Source: Sulfuricurvum sp. IAE1 (GTDB taxonomy: Bacteria > Campylobacterota > Campylobacteria > Campylobacterales > Sulfurimonadaceae). From it: DNA of 61,479 nucleotides. This document shows positions 52,907 through 61,479 of this stretch, one piece after another; positions within the stretch are counted from its first letter, which is position 1; every line of letters begins with the position of its first letter. A program made the translations under genes and the position numbers. The stretch is from positions 1 through 61,479 of the forward strand of contig NZ_SLTI01000038.1 in the NCBI RefSeq assembly GCF_004347735.1, read 5' to 3'. The notes under the pieces were generated by a model, which worked only from the letters and a program-made list of their open reading frames with translations, did no database searches and was not told the origin of the DNA.

Positions 52907-53950
52907 TTAACGGTTCTCCCCTTCCTGACGTTGCGCTTCCGTGATCCGAAGCAGGGTCAAAAACAGCACGGTGATCGCGGGTCCGATGATCATTCCCCAA
53001 AAGCCGAACGTCGCGAGTCCGGCGATGATCGCAAAAAAGATGATCAGTTCGTTAATCTTCTCTTGGGGTTTGATCAGTTTCTGGTTGATGATTTTGATAA
53101 TAAACGGTTTGATAAAGGTATCGGCGATCACCGAGATGACGATCACGGTATACAAAGAGATAAACAAGGCGTTCTGGGTATTTCCCAGCGACAGCTCATA
53201 CAGCGCAAAAGGGAGCCACATGACCACTCCGCCCACGACCGGGATCAGCGACGCAAACCCGTACATAATCCCGAACAGCAGCCCGTTGTATCCCATATAC
53301 CCGACAGCAACACCGAAGAGAGCCCCTTCGAAGACCGCCGTCACGAGGATCGAGTAAAACACGACGCTCATCGACGAACGCATCTCGAAGAGGATCAGCG
53401 TGCTCTCCTGCTGCGGGAAATGGGTCGAACGTTTGAAAAACTCGAAAATCTCCTTCCCGTAATAATGGGCGATGAAATAAAAGATCAGGATAAAAATTGC
53501 CCCCGAGAGAAACGACATGGCGAAACTCCCGATCTGGGAAGCGTAGTCGATCGCGTGCTGGGCCAGCGCGGCGGTATCGAGCCGGTTGAGGGAGGCTTCG
53601 ATTTTAGCCTCGAATCGGGCCAGCGAAGGGGGCAGATGTTCCATCCATCCCCGGAACGTCGACTGAAACGTATTGACCGATGCGGGATCTAGATTTTGGA
53701 GCAGGACCGAAAAATGGAACAAAAAATACCCTAGCGGCGCAAAAAAAAGCGCGGCGAGCAAAAGCGTCGAAAACATCGACGCCCAGAACCGGCTGCGGAG
53801 GAGTGTCACGAAGCCGGCCTGAATATGATACGTTGAAATGGCGAGCAGTATGGCGATGACGATGTTCATCCAAAACGGCTCGTAGAGCCGGTAGATGCCG
53901 TAGCTCACAAACGCGAGGAGGAGCAGCGTGAAATGCTCTTTTTTGATCAT
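52907..53950 (-). CDS. AI-2E family transporter (PerM-like)
   Basis: 347 residues, about seven to eight membrane helices, with the family patterns [35 protein letters not shown] and [17 protein letters not shown]. Members export small molecules or act as Na+/H+ antiporters; this one's substrate is unknown. Its start overlaps the end of ruvB by four bases. Confidence 0.87.
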   Translation of the reverse strand: MIKKEHFTLLLLAFVSYGIYRLYEPFWMNIVIAILLAISTYHIQAGFVTLLRSRFWASMFSTLLLAALFFAPLGYFLFHFSVLLQNLDPASVNTFQSTFRGWMEHLPPSLARFEAKIEASLNRLDTAALAQHAIDYASQIGSFAMSFLSGAIFILIFYFIAHYYGKEIFEFFKRSTHFPQQESTLILFEMRSSMSVVFYSILVTAVFEGALFGVAVGYMGYNGLLFGIMYGFASLIPVVGGVVMWLPFALYELSLGNTQNALFISLYTVIVISVIADTFIKPFIIKIINQKLIKPQEKINELIIFFAIIAGLATFGFWGMIIGPAITVLFLTLLRITEAQRQEGENR

Positions 53951-54954
53951 TCAAACAACCCCTGCTGAGGAGAACCGAATTTCAGAAGATCATAGGTTTT
54001 CGGCGTAGCGACCCTTCCCCTGGCCGTCCGTTCAAGGTATCCGTTGGCGAGGAGGTAGGGTTCGAGAACGTCTTCGATCGTCCCTTCGTCTTCGCTCAGT
54101 GCCGCCGCGATCGTCGAGAGCCCCATTGCCCGTCCTTTGGCCTCCATCAGGAGCTTGAGGAGGCGGATGTCCATTTCGTCGAATCCGTGGGCGTTGATAC
54201 CCAGCTGGTCGAGGGCATAGCGGGAACGCTCGTGGAGAATCGTATTTTCGTTAGCGACGTCGGCGAAATCGCGTACCCGTTTCAACAGCCTCAAAGCGAT
54301 CCTCGGGGTTCCGCGTGAACGTCTGGCGATCTCCATCGCCGCGTTTTTGTCGATGGCCTTTCCCAGTTTGAGAGAAGCTTGCGCGATAATATCACACAAC
54401 TCCTCGGGGGTGTAGAACTGCATCCGGAAATTCATCCCGAAACGGTCGCGCAGCGGATTGGAGAGCATTCCCGCGCGCGTGGTCGCACCGATCAGCGTGA
54501 ACCGCGGCAGATCTATTTTGACCGTCTGTGCCGCCGGGCCGCTCCCGATGATGATGTCGAGGCGGAAATCTTCCATCGAGGGGTAGAGGATCTCCTCGAC
54601 CGCCGGAGAAAGGCGATGGATTTCGTCGATAAAGAGGATGTCCCCCTCTTCGAGATTGGTCAAAATAGCGGCAAGATCGCCGCTTTTTTCGATCATCGGC
54701 GCGGCGGTCACTTTGATGTTGCTCCCCATTTCGTTGGCGATAATCAGCGCCAGCGTCGTTTTTCCAAGCCCCGGAGGTCCGAAAAAGAGGACATGGTCAA
54801 GTGCTTCGGAGCGTTTTTTGCTCGCTTCGATAAAAACTCCCAGGTTTTTTTTGATCTGTTCCTGTCCGATATAATCGTTCCATCCGCTCGGCCGGAGCGA
54901 GGTTTCGCTCGACTCCTCGGCATCAAATTTTTCGATCTCTACAATCCGTTCCAC
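53947..54954 (-). CDS. ruvB: Holliday junction ATP-dependent helicase RuvB
   Basis: 335 residues. Motor of branch migration. Walker [14 protein letters not shown], Walker [11 protein letters not shown], sensor [10 protein letters not shown] and the C-terminal winged helix with [11 protein letters not shown]. Intact and normal length. The short gap (12 bases) to panB shows one operon. Confidence 0.98.
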   Translation of the reverse strand: MERIVEIEKFDAEESSETSLRPSGWNDYIGQEQIKKNLGVFIEASKKRSEALDHVLFFGPPGLGKTTLALIIANEMGSNIKVTAAPMIEKSGDLAAILTNLEEGDILFIDEIHRLSPAVEEILYPSMEDFRLDIIIGSGPAAQTVKIDLPRFTLIGATTRAGMLSNPLRDRFGMNFRMQFYTPEELCDIIAQASLKLGKAIDKNAAMEIARRSRGTPRIALRLLKRVRDFADVANENTILHERSRYALDQLGINAHGFDEMDIRLLKLLMEAKGRAMGLSTIAAALSEDEGTIEDVLEPYLLANGYLERTARGRVATPKTYDLLKFGSPQQGLFE

Positions 54955-54966
54955 GAGTCTCTTTCT

Positions 54967-55755
54967 TCAGTAAATGTAGTTTTCATCGGGGAAAGCGCGT
55001 GAACGCACCTCCGCTGCATAGCGCCCGGCGGCCTCTTTGACCGCCGCCGCACCGTTGAGGTATTGCTTGACGAATTTCGGGACGAACGGCTCGTAAAAAC
55101 CGAGCATGTCCGAAAAGACCAGTACCTGGCCGTCGACGCCGTTGCCCGCACCGATTCCGATGACAGGCACCGATACGCTTCGCGCTACGCGCTCGGCGAC
55201 GTCGGCTTTCACCCCTTCGATGACCAGGATAAAGGCTCCCGCCGCTTCGATAGCGCGGGCGTCGGCAATCAGGGAAAGGGCTTCGTCTTCGGATTTGCCT
55301 TTGACTTTGTATCCACCCTCCGCACGCACTGCCTGTGGCAGCAGACCGATATGCCCGCACACGGCGATGCCGTTGGCGGTCAGATGACGCACAAGCTCGG
55401 CTTTATCGGCTCCCCCTTCGATTTTGACCGCGTCAGCCGGCGTTTCGCGATAGACCCGGATTGCGTTTGCGAGGGCCGTAGCATTGTCGGTGTAGCTTCC
55501 GAAGGGCATGTCGGTGATGACGAACGTATGAGGCGCCCCTTTGCACACTGCGGCGGTATGATAGATCATCTGCTCCATCGTAATGCTCAGGGTATCGGGA
55601 TTGCCTCCGAAACTCATGTTCAGGCTGTCCCCGACGAGTAAAATATCGGCACTCGGCGCCAGTAACCGTGCAAAAAGGGCGTCGTAAGCGGTGATCATGA
55701 CCAGCGGTTCGCCGTTTTTCCGTTTGAGTATGGAACCGATCGTAAGTTTTTTCAT
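54967..55755 (-). CDS. panB: 3-methyl-2-oxobutanoate hydroxymethyltransferase
   Basis: 262 residues. It makes ketopantoate for pantothenate and CoA. Motifs: MITAYDALFARLL, ILLVGDSLNM, DMPFGSY and VIGIGAGNGVDGQVLV with metal and substrate residues. The ATG at 55755 gives the standard MKKLTIGSI start; the frame opens further to 55836 over the intergenic palindrome, without support. Confidence 0.97.
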   Translation of the reverse strand: MKKLTIGSILKRKNGEPLVMITAYDALFARLLAPSADILLVGDSLNMSFGGNPDTLSITMEQMIYHTAAVCKGAPHTFVITDMPFGSYTDNATALANAIRVYRETPADAVKIEGGADKAELVRHLTANGIAVCGHIGLLPQAVRAEGGYKVKGKSEDEALSLIADARAIEAAGAFILVIEGVKADVAERVARSVSVPVIGIGAGNGVDGQVLVFSDMLGFYEPFVPKFVKQYLNGAAAVKEAAGRYAAEVRSRAFPDENYIY

Positions 55756-55801
55756 CGTTGTCTGATCTCTCGTACTGTGTGTGATTAAAGTAGATAGTTT
55801 A

Positions 55802-55814
55802 CCCAAAATTTGGG
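55802..55814. promoter_or_regulatory. Palindrome in the panB/hpt spacer
   Basis: CCCAAA-A-TTTGGG is a perfect 13-base palindrome between divergent genes. It lies about 50 bases upstream of the panB start and could be an operator; no regulator can be assigned. Confidence 0.25.
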
Positions 55815-55867
55815 GTATATCGCCATTCGATGACAACCTTAAGTGAGGATATTAAACAAAACGTGGT

Positions 55868-55873
55868 TATAAT
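55868..55873 (+). promoter_or_regulatory. -10 box of the hpt-trpA transcript
   Basis: TATAAT with a predicted start near 55880. This is downstream of the TTG at 55874, so the ATG at 55898 must be the real start of the Hpt gene. Confidence 0.45.
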
Positions 55874-55897
55874 TTGACCGCACAGGAGAAGATCGAC

Positions 55898-56302
55898 ATG
55901 GGCATACGCAGCGAACTAGAAGCGAATTTCGATTTTGAAATCATCGACGAGTTTCTGGACCACTACGCAATGATGGTGGAGATCATGGAACCGTTGATCG
56001 TCGATCTGGGAAGCGAAACACGCTACCATCGCAGCATCGACGAATTGTTTCGCATTTTCCACAACATCAAATCAGCGTCGGGCTATTTGCAGATGGAGCC
56101 GATGACACGCCTTGCGGCATTTGTCGAAGAGGCACTCGAACAGCTTCGGACCCGCGATAAAAAAGCCAATGACGAGACCGTCAATTGGATGATCAGCGTG
56201 GCGGATATGTTCATGCAGTGGCAAGAAGATCTGAAAATGGACAATGAACTCTCCCATGTCCACTTTTCCCTTTTAATTTTACCCGATATGGAGTCAGAGT
56301 GA
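55898..56302 (+). CDS. Hpt-domain phosphotransfer protein
   Basis: 134 residues, all helical, with the Hpt motif LFRIFHNIKSASGYLQM, where His is the phosphate carrier. No other domain. AGGAGA lies 8 bases before the ATG at 55898. It overlaps trpA by four bases, an unusual coupling of signalling with tryptophan synthesis, probably just operon packing. Partner kinase unknown. Confidence 0.82.
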   Translation: MGIRSELEANFDFEIIDEFLDHYAMMVEIMEPLIVDLGSETRYHRSIDELFRIFHNIKSASGYLQMEPMTRLAAFVEEALEQLRTRDKKANDETVNWMISVADMFMQWQEDLKMDNELSHVHFSLLILPDMESE

Positions 56303-57039
56303 AACAACTCGTAGCATACATCACCGCAGGATATCCCGATACCGGATTTACGGTTGATTTGGCATTGTCACTGGGGGAAAACGGTGTCGATACCCTGGAA
56401 CTGGGAGTCCCTTTTTCCGATCCGGTTGCCGACGGTCCGGTTATCGAGGAAGCAAACGGCCGCTCCCTTGCTCAGGGATTCCGTTTTGCCGATCTTTTGA
56501 CGATTTCCGAAACGATTGCTCCCCGCATCGATACGCTCTGGATGGGGTATTTCAACCCTTTTTACCAGTACGGGATGGAAAAATTGCTTCAGCGTGCCGA
56601 AATGATCGGGGTTAACGGATTGATTATCCCGGACCTTCCCTATGAGGAAGCAACGGCCTACGCACCGCTGTTTGAACGCCACAACCTTGCCAACATCTCT
56701 TTCGTCGCCCCTACCGACGGCGATGCGCGTATCGCAACGATCACGGCTGATGCGCGTAAATTCATCTACCTTGTCGCGTATGCCGGCATAACGGGAAGCG
56801 GCCAGAGCGAGGATCTAAGCGGTGTGCTTGCTTCCATCAAGCGCCACACCCAGACCCCGGTCTATGTCGGTTTCGGCGTGAACGAAAAAACGGCCCGTGA
56901 AAAAGTGCAGGGGGCTGATGGCGTCATCGTCGGATCGGCCATCGTCAGCGTCCTACTCGACGATACCCTGAACGCTACCCAAAAAATCGCCAAATGCTGT
57001 GAAATTACCCGCAATATTAAATCCCTGATTAACGACTAA
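56299..57039 (+). CDS. trpA: Tryptophan synthase alpha chain
   Basis: 246 residues, TIM barrel that releases indole from indole-glycerol phosphate. Signature LELGVPFSDPVADGPVI with the catalytic Glu and Asp, LIIPDLPYEEA and VYVGFGVNE. GTG start overlapping the Hpt gene. No other trp gene in the window, so the pathway is scattered, as is common in this phylum. Confidence 0.97.
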   Translation: MKQLVAYITAGYPDTGFTVDLALSLGENGVDTLELGVPFSDPVADGPVIEEANGRSLAQGFRFADLLTISETIAPRIDTLWMGYFNPFYQYGMEKLLQRAEMIGVNGLIIPDLPYEEATAYAPLFERHNLANISFVAPTDGDARIATITADARKFIYLVAYAGITGSGQSEDLSGVLASIKRHTQTPVYVGFGVNEKTAREKVQGADGVIVGSAIVSVLLDDTLNATQKIAKCCEITRNIKSLIND

Positions 57040-57069
57040 GCATGCTATAATGGCGTATTCACTTCTCTT

Positions 57070-57438
57070 GGGGCTGACATGGCTTCGACGGGAGCGGGAT
57101 GCTTTAGGTTGCATGCCGGACTGGGCACCTCCGTTACACGGCCCACATTGCTTAAACGCAAACAACACAAACTATCGTCCTGCTTACGCTGTAGCGTAAG
57201 TTTTAACTTAACTTAGGACTGCTTCTCCTTCCGATTCTATCTACGAAGATTTGAGAAGTATAACCTTCAGATAGATATATTCGCGGGATGTCTCGTCCGC
57301 GGACGAATTTAGAGGCTGGGGCGGTGTAGCTTTGCACGTTGTGTGAAGCCGTCCGAGACTCAAACAACGTCTCTAAGCATGTAGACGCCTTTGGTGGCCC
57401 GTTTTCGGACTGCGGTTCGATTCCGCACAGCTCCACCA
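57070..57438 (+). ncRNA. ssrA: Transfer-messenger RNA
   Basis: Rescues stalled ribosomes. The 5' end GGGGCTGACATGGCTTCGAC and 3' end GGTTCGATTCCGCACAGCTC plus CCA form the tRNA-like domain. The tag reads (A)ANNTNYRPAYAVA: codons 57158-57196, stop TAA at 57197-57199. The tag keeps the ANNTNY start typical of Campylobacterota and ends in VA. One-piece, not permuted. tmRNA genes are frequent integration sites, and a ParA cassette follows. Confidence 0.97.
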
Positions 57439-57624
57439 TTTACAACTCAACCCACTTTTTTTCAAATCATATTTTCTTATATAGTGTCACTAAAGGTTAC
57501 GTGATAAGAATTTTTTTTCGTTAACCGATATTAATTTCAAAATTTAACAAAAAATTGCAGAATAAGTAATAAAATAGTAATTCTTCTATGCCAGAATAGC
57601 ATATTTCTGAAAAGGGGGTATACG

Positions 57625-57867
57625 ATGTTAAGCCTTCAAAACGAACTGCACGAAAAGCAGGAAAAAATGCTTAACAAACTCAAAAGCCTTTCCGTTGATC
57701 ATCTAATCGTAGCCAAACGTGCACGAATGACGATGCGTGAAATTTTCAACTGCCTCGAAATCAGTGAAAAACAAAGCCTTTCTTTGGATTTTGTTTTCAG
57801 TGAAATGGAAGCGTTCAAACAGACAATGGCCCATTTGCTCTACAAAGAAGACTTCGCGGTTGCCTGA
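57625..57867 (+). CDS. Small helical hypothetical protein
   Basis: 80 residues, mostly helical with a coiled-coil N-terminus (LQNELHEKQEKMLNKLKSL) and a possible helix-turn-helix (MTMREIFNCLEISEKQ). AAGGGGG lies 8 bases before the ATG. No family recognised. First gene of the cassette after tmRNA; it could be a small DNA-binding regulator. Confidence 0.6.
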   Translation: MLSLQNELHEKQEKMLNKLKSLSVDHLIVAKRARMTMREIFNCLEISEKQSLSLDFVFSEMEAFKQTMAHLLYKEDFAVA

Positions 57868-57944
57868 ACCGTTTTTTTCTCCTTTGCCGCGAGCCGGCGG
57901 CCGAAATACAATCCAAAAATAATAGGTTATTTACAGTTCAAAAC

Positions 57945-57989
57945 TTGACTTAAACTGTTTTTTAATTGTAAAATACTGTAAATAACAGT
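57945..57989 (+). promoter_or_regulatory. parA promoter with overlapping operator
   Basis: TTGACT (57945-57950), an 18-base spacer and TAAAAT (57969-57974), then a perfect palindrome ACTGT-AAATA-ACAGT (57975-57989) at the start of transcription. ACAGTT half-sites recur upstream (57933-57938) and again between parA and the RHH gene (58612-58617, within GGTTATTAACAGTTA). This is the layout of an autorepressed partition operon. Confidence 0.6.
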
Positions 57990-58010
57990 TTTTTACTTTT
58001 AAGGAATTAT

Positions 58011-58598
58011 ATGAATCTTACCATTGTCAATTTCAAAGGTGGCGTAGGCAAATCGATGATCGCACATCAGCTCATTACCGGCTTCGGATACAGCGGATGC
58101 GAGATTGATCCGTACGGTTCCCTTTGCGACCGGCTGCCTCAGAAGGTGAAAAAAATCGAATTACGTGAAAAGACGCTGCCCCTCCCTTCCGAAGCGACAA
58201 TCTTCGATTTCGGAGGGTTTGATGACATCAAACTCGATCAGGCGGTCGGCTATTCGGATCTGGTGATCGTCCCGTTCATCCCCACGCTGGAAACCATTCA
58301 GGGAACGGTTGACACGTTGGTACGGATCGCTCCGATGGGGAAGCCTATTTTATTGGTCCCCAACATGAGTCAAAAAGAAAACGACATCAACGATGCCAAG
58401 TTCGTTTTTGATGAAACGCTTGGGTTTGAGACGGAGATGTTCGCATTGCCGATGAGCGTTGCCTTGCAGACGGCTATCAATGAAAACCGCTCCATTCTGG
58501 AACTTTCGGGGCAGGGCGGTATCAAAGCATATGCCTACCGAAAAAGTGCCGGATTGATTCGAGAGTTGCACGAAAAGATTCTGGAGTACAGAAATTAG
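58011..58598 (+). CDS. parA: ParA-family ATPase
   Basis: 195 residues, small plasmid-type partition ATPase without an N-terminal HTH. Deviant Walker A FKGGVGKSM, the switch FDFGGFDDIK in place of the usual DxxP, and the VPNMSQKEND segment. AAGGAATT precedes the ATG. Followed 33 bases later by a small RHH-like gene, as in type Ib ParA/ParB-like cassettes. This is probably not the chromosomal ParA; it looks like a relic or cargo of an integrated plasmid. Confidence 0.85.
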   Translation: MNLTIVNFKGGVGKSMIAHQLITGFGYSGCEIDPYGSLCDRLPQKVKKIELREKTLPLPSEATIFDFGGFDDIKLDQAVGYSDLVIVPFIPTLETIQGTVDTLVRIAPMGKPILLVPNMSQKENDINDAKFVFDETLGFETEMFALPMSVALQTAINENRSILELSGQGGIKAYAYRKSAGLIRELHEKILEYRN

Positions 58599-58631
58599 GT
58601 GCAGGTTATTAACAGTTAAAAGGTAGCAAAT

Positions 58632-58886
58632 ATGGAAAAATCACCGATGGAAAACAAGTTTGCCAAGCGGGTCACACAGCGCGAGCTTTCTACGCACGTT
58701 GCGATACAGACCGCCAAACATCCGGGCGGACGCCCGAAAAAAAATGAAGAAACCAAGCAAAGCGAGAAAGTATTTCTGACATTGACGAAAGCGGAAAAAG
58801 AAAAAATGGACCGTTACGTTGAACGGACGGGCGAATCGATCGCAGGAGCAATACGCCGGGCGCTCAAAGAGATGGGGATGATATAA
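58632..58886 (+). CDS. Ribbon-helix-helix type small DNA-binding protein (ParB-like partner)
   Basis: 84 residues, very basic. The C-terminal 45 residues (KVFLTLTKAEKEKMDRYVER, ESIAGAIRRALKEMG) are a CopG/RHH fold: one beta strand and two helices. GGRPKK in the linker is an AT-hook-like stretch. Placed after parA, it likely binds the ACTGT/ACAGT sites as centromere-binding repressor (inference). RBS AAGG. Confidence 0.75.
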   Translation: MEKSPMENKFAKRVTQRELSTHVAIQTAKHPGGRPKKNEETKQSEKVFLTLTKAEKEKMDRYVERTGESIAGAIRRALKEMGMI

Positions 58887-58898
58887 AGGGGGCAGAAC

Positions 58899-59708
58899 GT
58901 GAGACGCACGACAGCATTGGCAGCCGTTTTGATTATTCTGAGCGGGTGTGCACCGCAGCCGGGCGGAATGACGGCAACGGCAGAACACAGGTGCATGGAC
59001 GCAAATCGATTGAACGGATACAGTTACGAGTATCTGGAACGGACCGCGAAGCTTTTACGCGAAGACAAAAAAAACATTGAAAGTTTCGAAGGATTTATTC
59101 AGACAATGAAAGGAGCGGTCGACGATTATTCCCGGATGATCAAATCGAGTGTCTATATCTCTGACCTCGTCCGTTTTCTGCCGGTTCCGTATGCGGGAGA
59201 AGTCTCCAGTTCGGCCAAACTGGTTTCCAAAACGGTGTTGAACCTGGGCGGAGCCGCAAGTGCGCTCAATCGCTATAAAAAAAGTACGGAAAATTATCTC
59301 GCGGCATTCGACAAGCTTGAACGGAACACGGCTACTTCGGGAGAGATAGCGAAATTGGCTCAATTCGCCGATACGAAGCTTCTTGCCGATGCCGAGGATC
59401 TGCGGATCCACTTAAGGGACATTTCCGAATCGACCGCGGCGATGGCGGCTACAACCCAGAGCATTGCCGATGCACTAGAGGCGGGGAACGGTTATATAAA
59501 TCAGGTCAAAAGTTTTGTCGGAATGCCTCCTGAAAATACCGATAAGACAAAAGTCGCGGAAAATCGCAATTCGATAAACACCCGGATAGCGCAACTCAAT
59601 CAGAAAATTTCACTGTTGGAAAACAGTGCACGGACACATCGGCTTAATATCGCGAAAGCACGTATTTATTCGGAGTTGGCAGTAGAAACGCAAAAGCAGG
59701 GAAAATAA
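58899..59708 (+). CDS. Coiled-coil lipoprotein
   Basis: 269 residues. GTG start; signal RTTALAAVLIILSGC gives an LSGC lipobox. The mature protein is largely helical (RTAKLLREDKKNIESFEGF, INTRIAQLNQKISLLEN) with coiled-coil heptads. Function unknown. It lies 12 bases from the RHH gene in the same operon, an odd partner for a partition cassette. Confidence 0.7.
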   Translation: MRRTTALAAVLIILSGCAPQPGGMTATAEHRCMDANRLNGYSYEYLERTAKLLREDKKNIESFEGFIQTMKGAVDDYSRMIKSSVYISDLVRFLPVPYAGEVSSSAKLVSKTVLNLGGAASALNRYKKSTENYLAAFDKLERNTATSGEIAKLAQFADTKLLADAEDLRIHLRDISESTAAMAATTQSIADALEAGNGYINQVKSFVGMPPENTDKTKVAENRNSINTRIAQLNQKISLLENSARTHRLNIAKARIYSELAVETQKQGK

Positions 59709-59713
59709 AAGAG

Positions 59714-59790
59714 TGGCACGCCCGAAGGGATTCGAACCCCTGACCCTTGGTACCGGAAACCAATGCTCTATCCAGCTGAGCTACGGACGC
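59714..59790 (-). tRNA. tRNA-Arg(CCG)
   Basis: 77 nt with encoded CCA. Acceptor GCGTCCG/CGGGCGT (with two G-U pairs), D arm GCTCAGCTGGATAGAGC, anticodon loop TTCCGGT, T arm GGGGTTCGAATCCC. It closes the interval after the ParA cassette; no repeat of its 3' end is seen at the other side. Confidence 0.95.
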
Positions 59791-59870
59791 ATGAAGCAAA
59801 GTTCGAAACGGAACCCGTTTCGAACGAGATTTGGAAGATTACTCTATTGTAGCTTAGTTCTTCTATAGAC

Positions 59871-60440
59871 TTAGGCTTTTTTCATATATGCGGCGACGAG
59901 AACGATTGTCGAGCCGTTGATTTTGCCTTCGATGTATTTCGGATCGTCGGTGAGACGGATGTTTTTCACGACGGTGCCGCGTTTGGCGGTAAATCCTGCC
60001 CCTTTGACCTCGAGGTCTTTAATCAGGGTAACCGTGTCACCCTCGTTCAAAGCGGTTCCGTTGCTGTCCCGTGTCACTCCGCCGGATGTTTCTTCTGTAC
60101 TTCCCGTTTTGAGCATTTGTGCTTGTGCCCATGATTTGACGTCATCTTCGAGATAAAGCATATCGAGTTGATCCTGGTCGCCCAGTGCGCTCAAAAGACG
60201 ATATGCCATGACCTGCACCGCAGGAGTCTGACTCCACATGCTATCACCCAGGCAACGCCAGTGGTCCCGGTCCAGATCGGCCGGATTTTCAATCTGTGTA
60301 CGGCAGGTTGCACAGAGATAGACAGCCTGATCCGCAGAACCGTCCGAAGGGGAAACTTCGAATACTCCGAGATTTTCAGAAGCACCGCAAAGTTCGCAGA
60401 TGCCGCCGCTTCGTTCTTTTAATGTTTGTTCAATACTCAT
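59871..60440 (-). CDS. yjdM: PhnA/YjdM-like zinc-ribbon protein
   Basis: 189 residues. N-terminal zinc ribbon CELCGASENL and CATCRTQ, middle WRCLGDSMWSQTPAVQV, and C-terminal PhnA domain (DSNGTALNEGDTVTLIKDLEV, KRGTVVKNIRL). Despite the old name, the link with alkylphosphonates is doubtful; the function is not known. Single gene with its own short leader. Confidence 0.9.
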   Translation of the reverse strand: MSIEQTLKERSGGICELCGASENLGVFEVSPSDGSADQAVYLCATCRTQIENPADLDRDHWRCLGDSMWSQTPAVQVMAYRLLSALGDQDQLDMLYLEDDVKSWAQAQMLKTGSTEETSGGVTRDSNGTALNEGDTVTLIKDLEVKGAGFTAKRGTVVKNIRLTDDPKYIEGKINGSTIVLVAAYMKKA

Positions 60441-60465
60441 AATAACACCTTTATTAAAAGCGCTA

Positions 60466-61260
60466 TTATAGCGTATCGGGGTGCGTAAACGCGATCCGGC
60501 TTCCGTCGACGAGGACCTCTCCTCCGTTCCTGAGCAGTTTCATGGAATCCAGCTCGCTGATGATCGTTTCTGAAAATAGGGTTTTAAGGTGCATGGTATA
60601 AACGCGGAAGTCGCTGCGTCGGCACCGCTGCATTTCATTGGCGAGCAGCAGCGGGGTGAGATGCTTGCTCTCCTGCGCAAGCTCGCCGTACCGGGAAGGA
60701 TAGGAAACTTCGATCACGAGCGAATGGATGTGAGGATGGGCATCGAGCATTTCCCAGATACGGCCGCATCGATAAGTATCGGCCGTAAAGAGAATAGCGT
60801 TGCCCTCTCTTTCGATCAGATAGCCGCAGCTACCGTCGGTATGGGTCGTTTTGAACGGGGTCAGGATAATGTCATCGACGCGGTAGGCAACATCCGGTTC
60901 GATTTCTATCAATTCGAGAGTCTTTTCGGTTTGATCGAGCAGCGCAATCTCTTCGAAATTGGGCCAGATACGGTGATTGAAAATGAATCGGCGAAGATCA
61001 TCCAGGGTCTCTTTCAGGGCATAAATCTTCAGAGAGACTTTTTTCTGGGTTACAAACAAGTCGGCGAGAAACGGAATATCGATGATATGATCGAGATGCG
61101 AATGGGTTAAAAAGATATGTTCAATCGTGAAAATATCGTTGCCGAATGCATTGATGAGATTGCCCGCATCAATTACGCAATGCTTTGAGACGTGAACACA
61201 TGTCGTTCCCTGAGAAGGGGTACGCGTTCCGCTCGTTCCCAAAAATTCAATGTATTCCAT
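60466..61260 (-). CDS. MBL-fold hydrolase, class II cyclic-nucleotide phosphodiesterase-like
   Basis: 264 residues. Metallo-beta-lactamase fold with the metal site FLTHSHLDHI, a second His in TTHTDG, Asp in LFTADTY and the final His in MHLKTL. The N-terminal FLGTSGTRTPSQGTTCVHV matches class II cAMP phosphodiesterases (CpdP) and RNase Z relatives. Substrate not proven. Start at 61260; ATG 61272 is only four codons earlier with no better site. Confidence 0.8.
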   Translation of the reverse strand: MEYIEFLGTSGTRTPSQGTTCVHVSKHCVIDAGNLINAFGNDIFTIEHIFLTHSHLDHIIDIPFLADLFVTQKKVSLKIYALKETLDDLRRFIFNHRIWPNFEEIALLDQTEKTLELIEIEPDVAYRVDDIILTPFKTTHTDGSCGYLIEREGNAILFTADTYRCGRIWEMLDAHPHIHSLVIEVSYPSRYGELAQESKHLTPLLLANEMQRCRRSDFRVYTMHLKTLFSETIISELDSMKLLRNGGEVLVDGSRIAFTHPDTL

Positions 61261-61414
61261 AGCCGCCCGCAATTTTATTGTATTGTGTTGATTATAGTAT
61301 ATTAATCGTTAATCCTGCAATCAAAAGAAAAACGGGATATTCTTCTATTATAAATAGGGGAGTAGGGGTTTCGAAAAATCATGTCCTATTTTTGAAAATT
61401 CTTTTGGAAATCAC

Positions 61415-61443
61415 TTGACTTCTTTGGATATTTTTCCTATAAT
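61415..61443 (+). promoter_or_regulatory. Strong sigma-70 type promoter leaving the window
   Basis: TTGACT (61415-61420), a 17-base spacer and TATAAT (61438-61443), near consensus. No gene follows within the window, so the product begins beyond 61479; a stable RNA operon is plausible. The remaining 61261-61414 stretch is AT-rich with no gene seen. Confidence 0.7.
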
Positions 61444-61479
61444 TCCCGTCCACAAACGCTGAGAGGCCTTGAGTTAAGG

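Noticed and set aside
57439-59713. Second tRNA/tmRNA-bounded integrative element
   Set aside because: No integrase and no repeat of the ssrA or tRNA-Arg 3' end at the other side, so only a cassette of possible plasmid origin can be claimed.

Overview
The window looks like chromosome from a sulfur- and hydrogen-oxidising member of the Campylobacterota (Sulfurimonas/Sulfuricurvum-like). Evidence: a Wolinella-type hydABCDE hydrogenase operon with a full hyp set, two flavoprotein sulfide:quinone oxidoreductase family genes, a bipartite PAS/MCP taxis pair, histidine kinases with the HQWRQPL-type H-box, and gene-dense operons with very short spacers. The assignment comes from protein similarity by eye, not from a search.

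Layout. 1-3750: tail of a structured RNA, a DUF475 membrane protein, a small membrane protein and groESL. 3751-11020: a roughly 7.2 kb integrative element between two 77-bp tRNA-Met copies. It holds a tyrosine integrase, 12-bp-phased GTGTAYC sites, a minimal family-A-polymerase-like protein with an RNase HI, a wrecked antirepressor, a two-gene cargo resembling a defence module (DUF4145 plus zinc ribbon/TIR-like), small ORFs, and a 41-bp inverted repeat. 11159-26679: hydrogenase region. A flavoprotein-[2Fe-2S]-hydrogenase small-subunit fusion sits with its own large subunit, then a TetR regulator, then a HupUV-like pair whose large subunit lacks the processed tail, then hydABCDE and hypF. 26676-31721: a zinc-ribbon/HTH protein, a nickel transporter and hypBCDEA. 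31822-41428: SQR, CetB/CetA-like taxis genes, an EAL/HDOD protein, pepN, a second SQR-family gene with a 54-aa companion, and a pseudo-deformylase membrane protein. 41479-56302: signal transduction, hemN, Fe-S and flavin genes, lgt, a two-component system with a CpxP/Spy-like protein, ruvB, panB and an Hpt protein. 56299-61479: trpA, tmRNA, a ParA/RHH/lipoprotein cassette, tRNA-Arg, a PhnA-like gene, an MBL-fold phosphodiesterase and a strong outgoing promoter.

How it fits together. The nickel transporter and HypA-F would feed three [NiFe] hydrogenases. HydABC passes H2 electrons to quinone, HydD trims the large subunit(s), and HydE is a HypF-like accessory. The fusion enzyme looks cytoplasmic and flavin-linked. 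The HupUV-like pair, co-transcribed with a TetR regulator, looks like a sensor or low-activity uptake enzyme. The most unusual items are the fusion hydrogenase with an internal decayed Tat signal, the Cys-to-Asn change at the proximal cluster in all three small subunits, a three-stem RNA that would hide the hydD ribosome binding site, and the polymerase/RNase H module of the integrated element.
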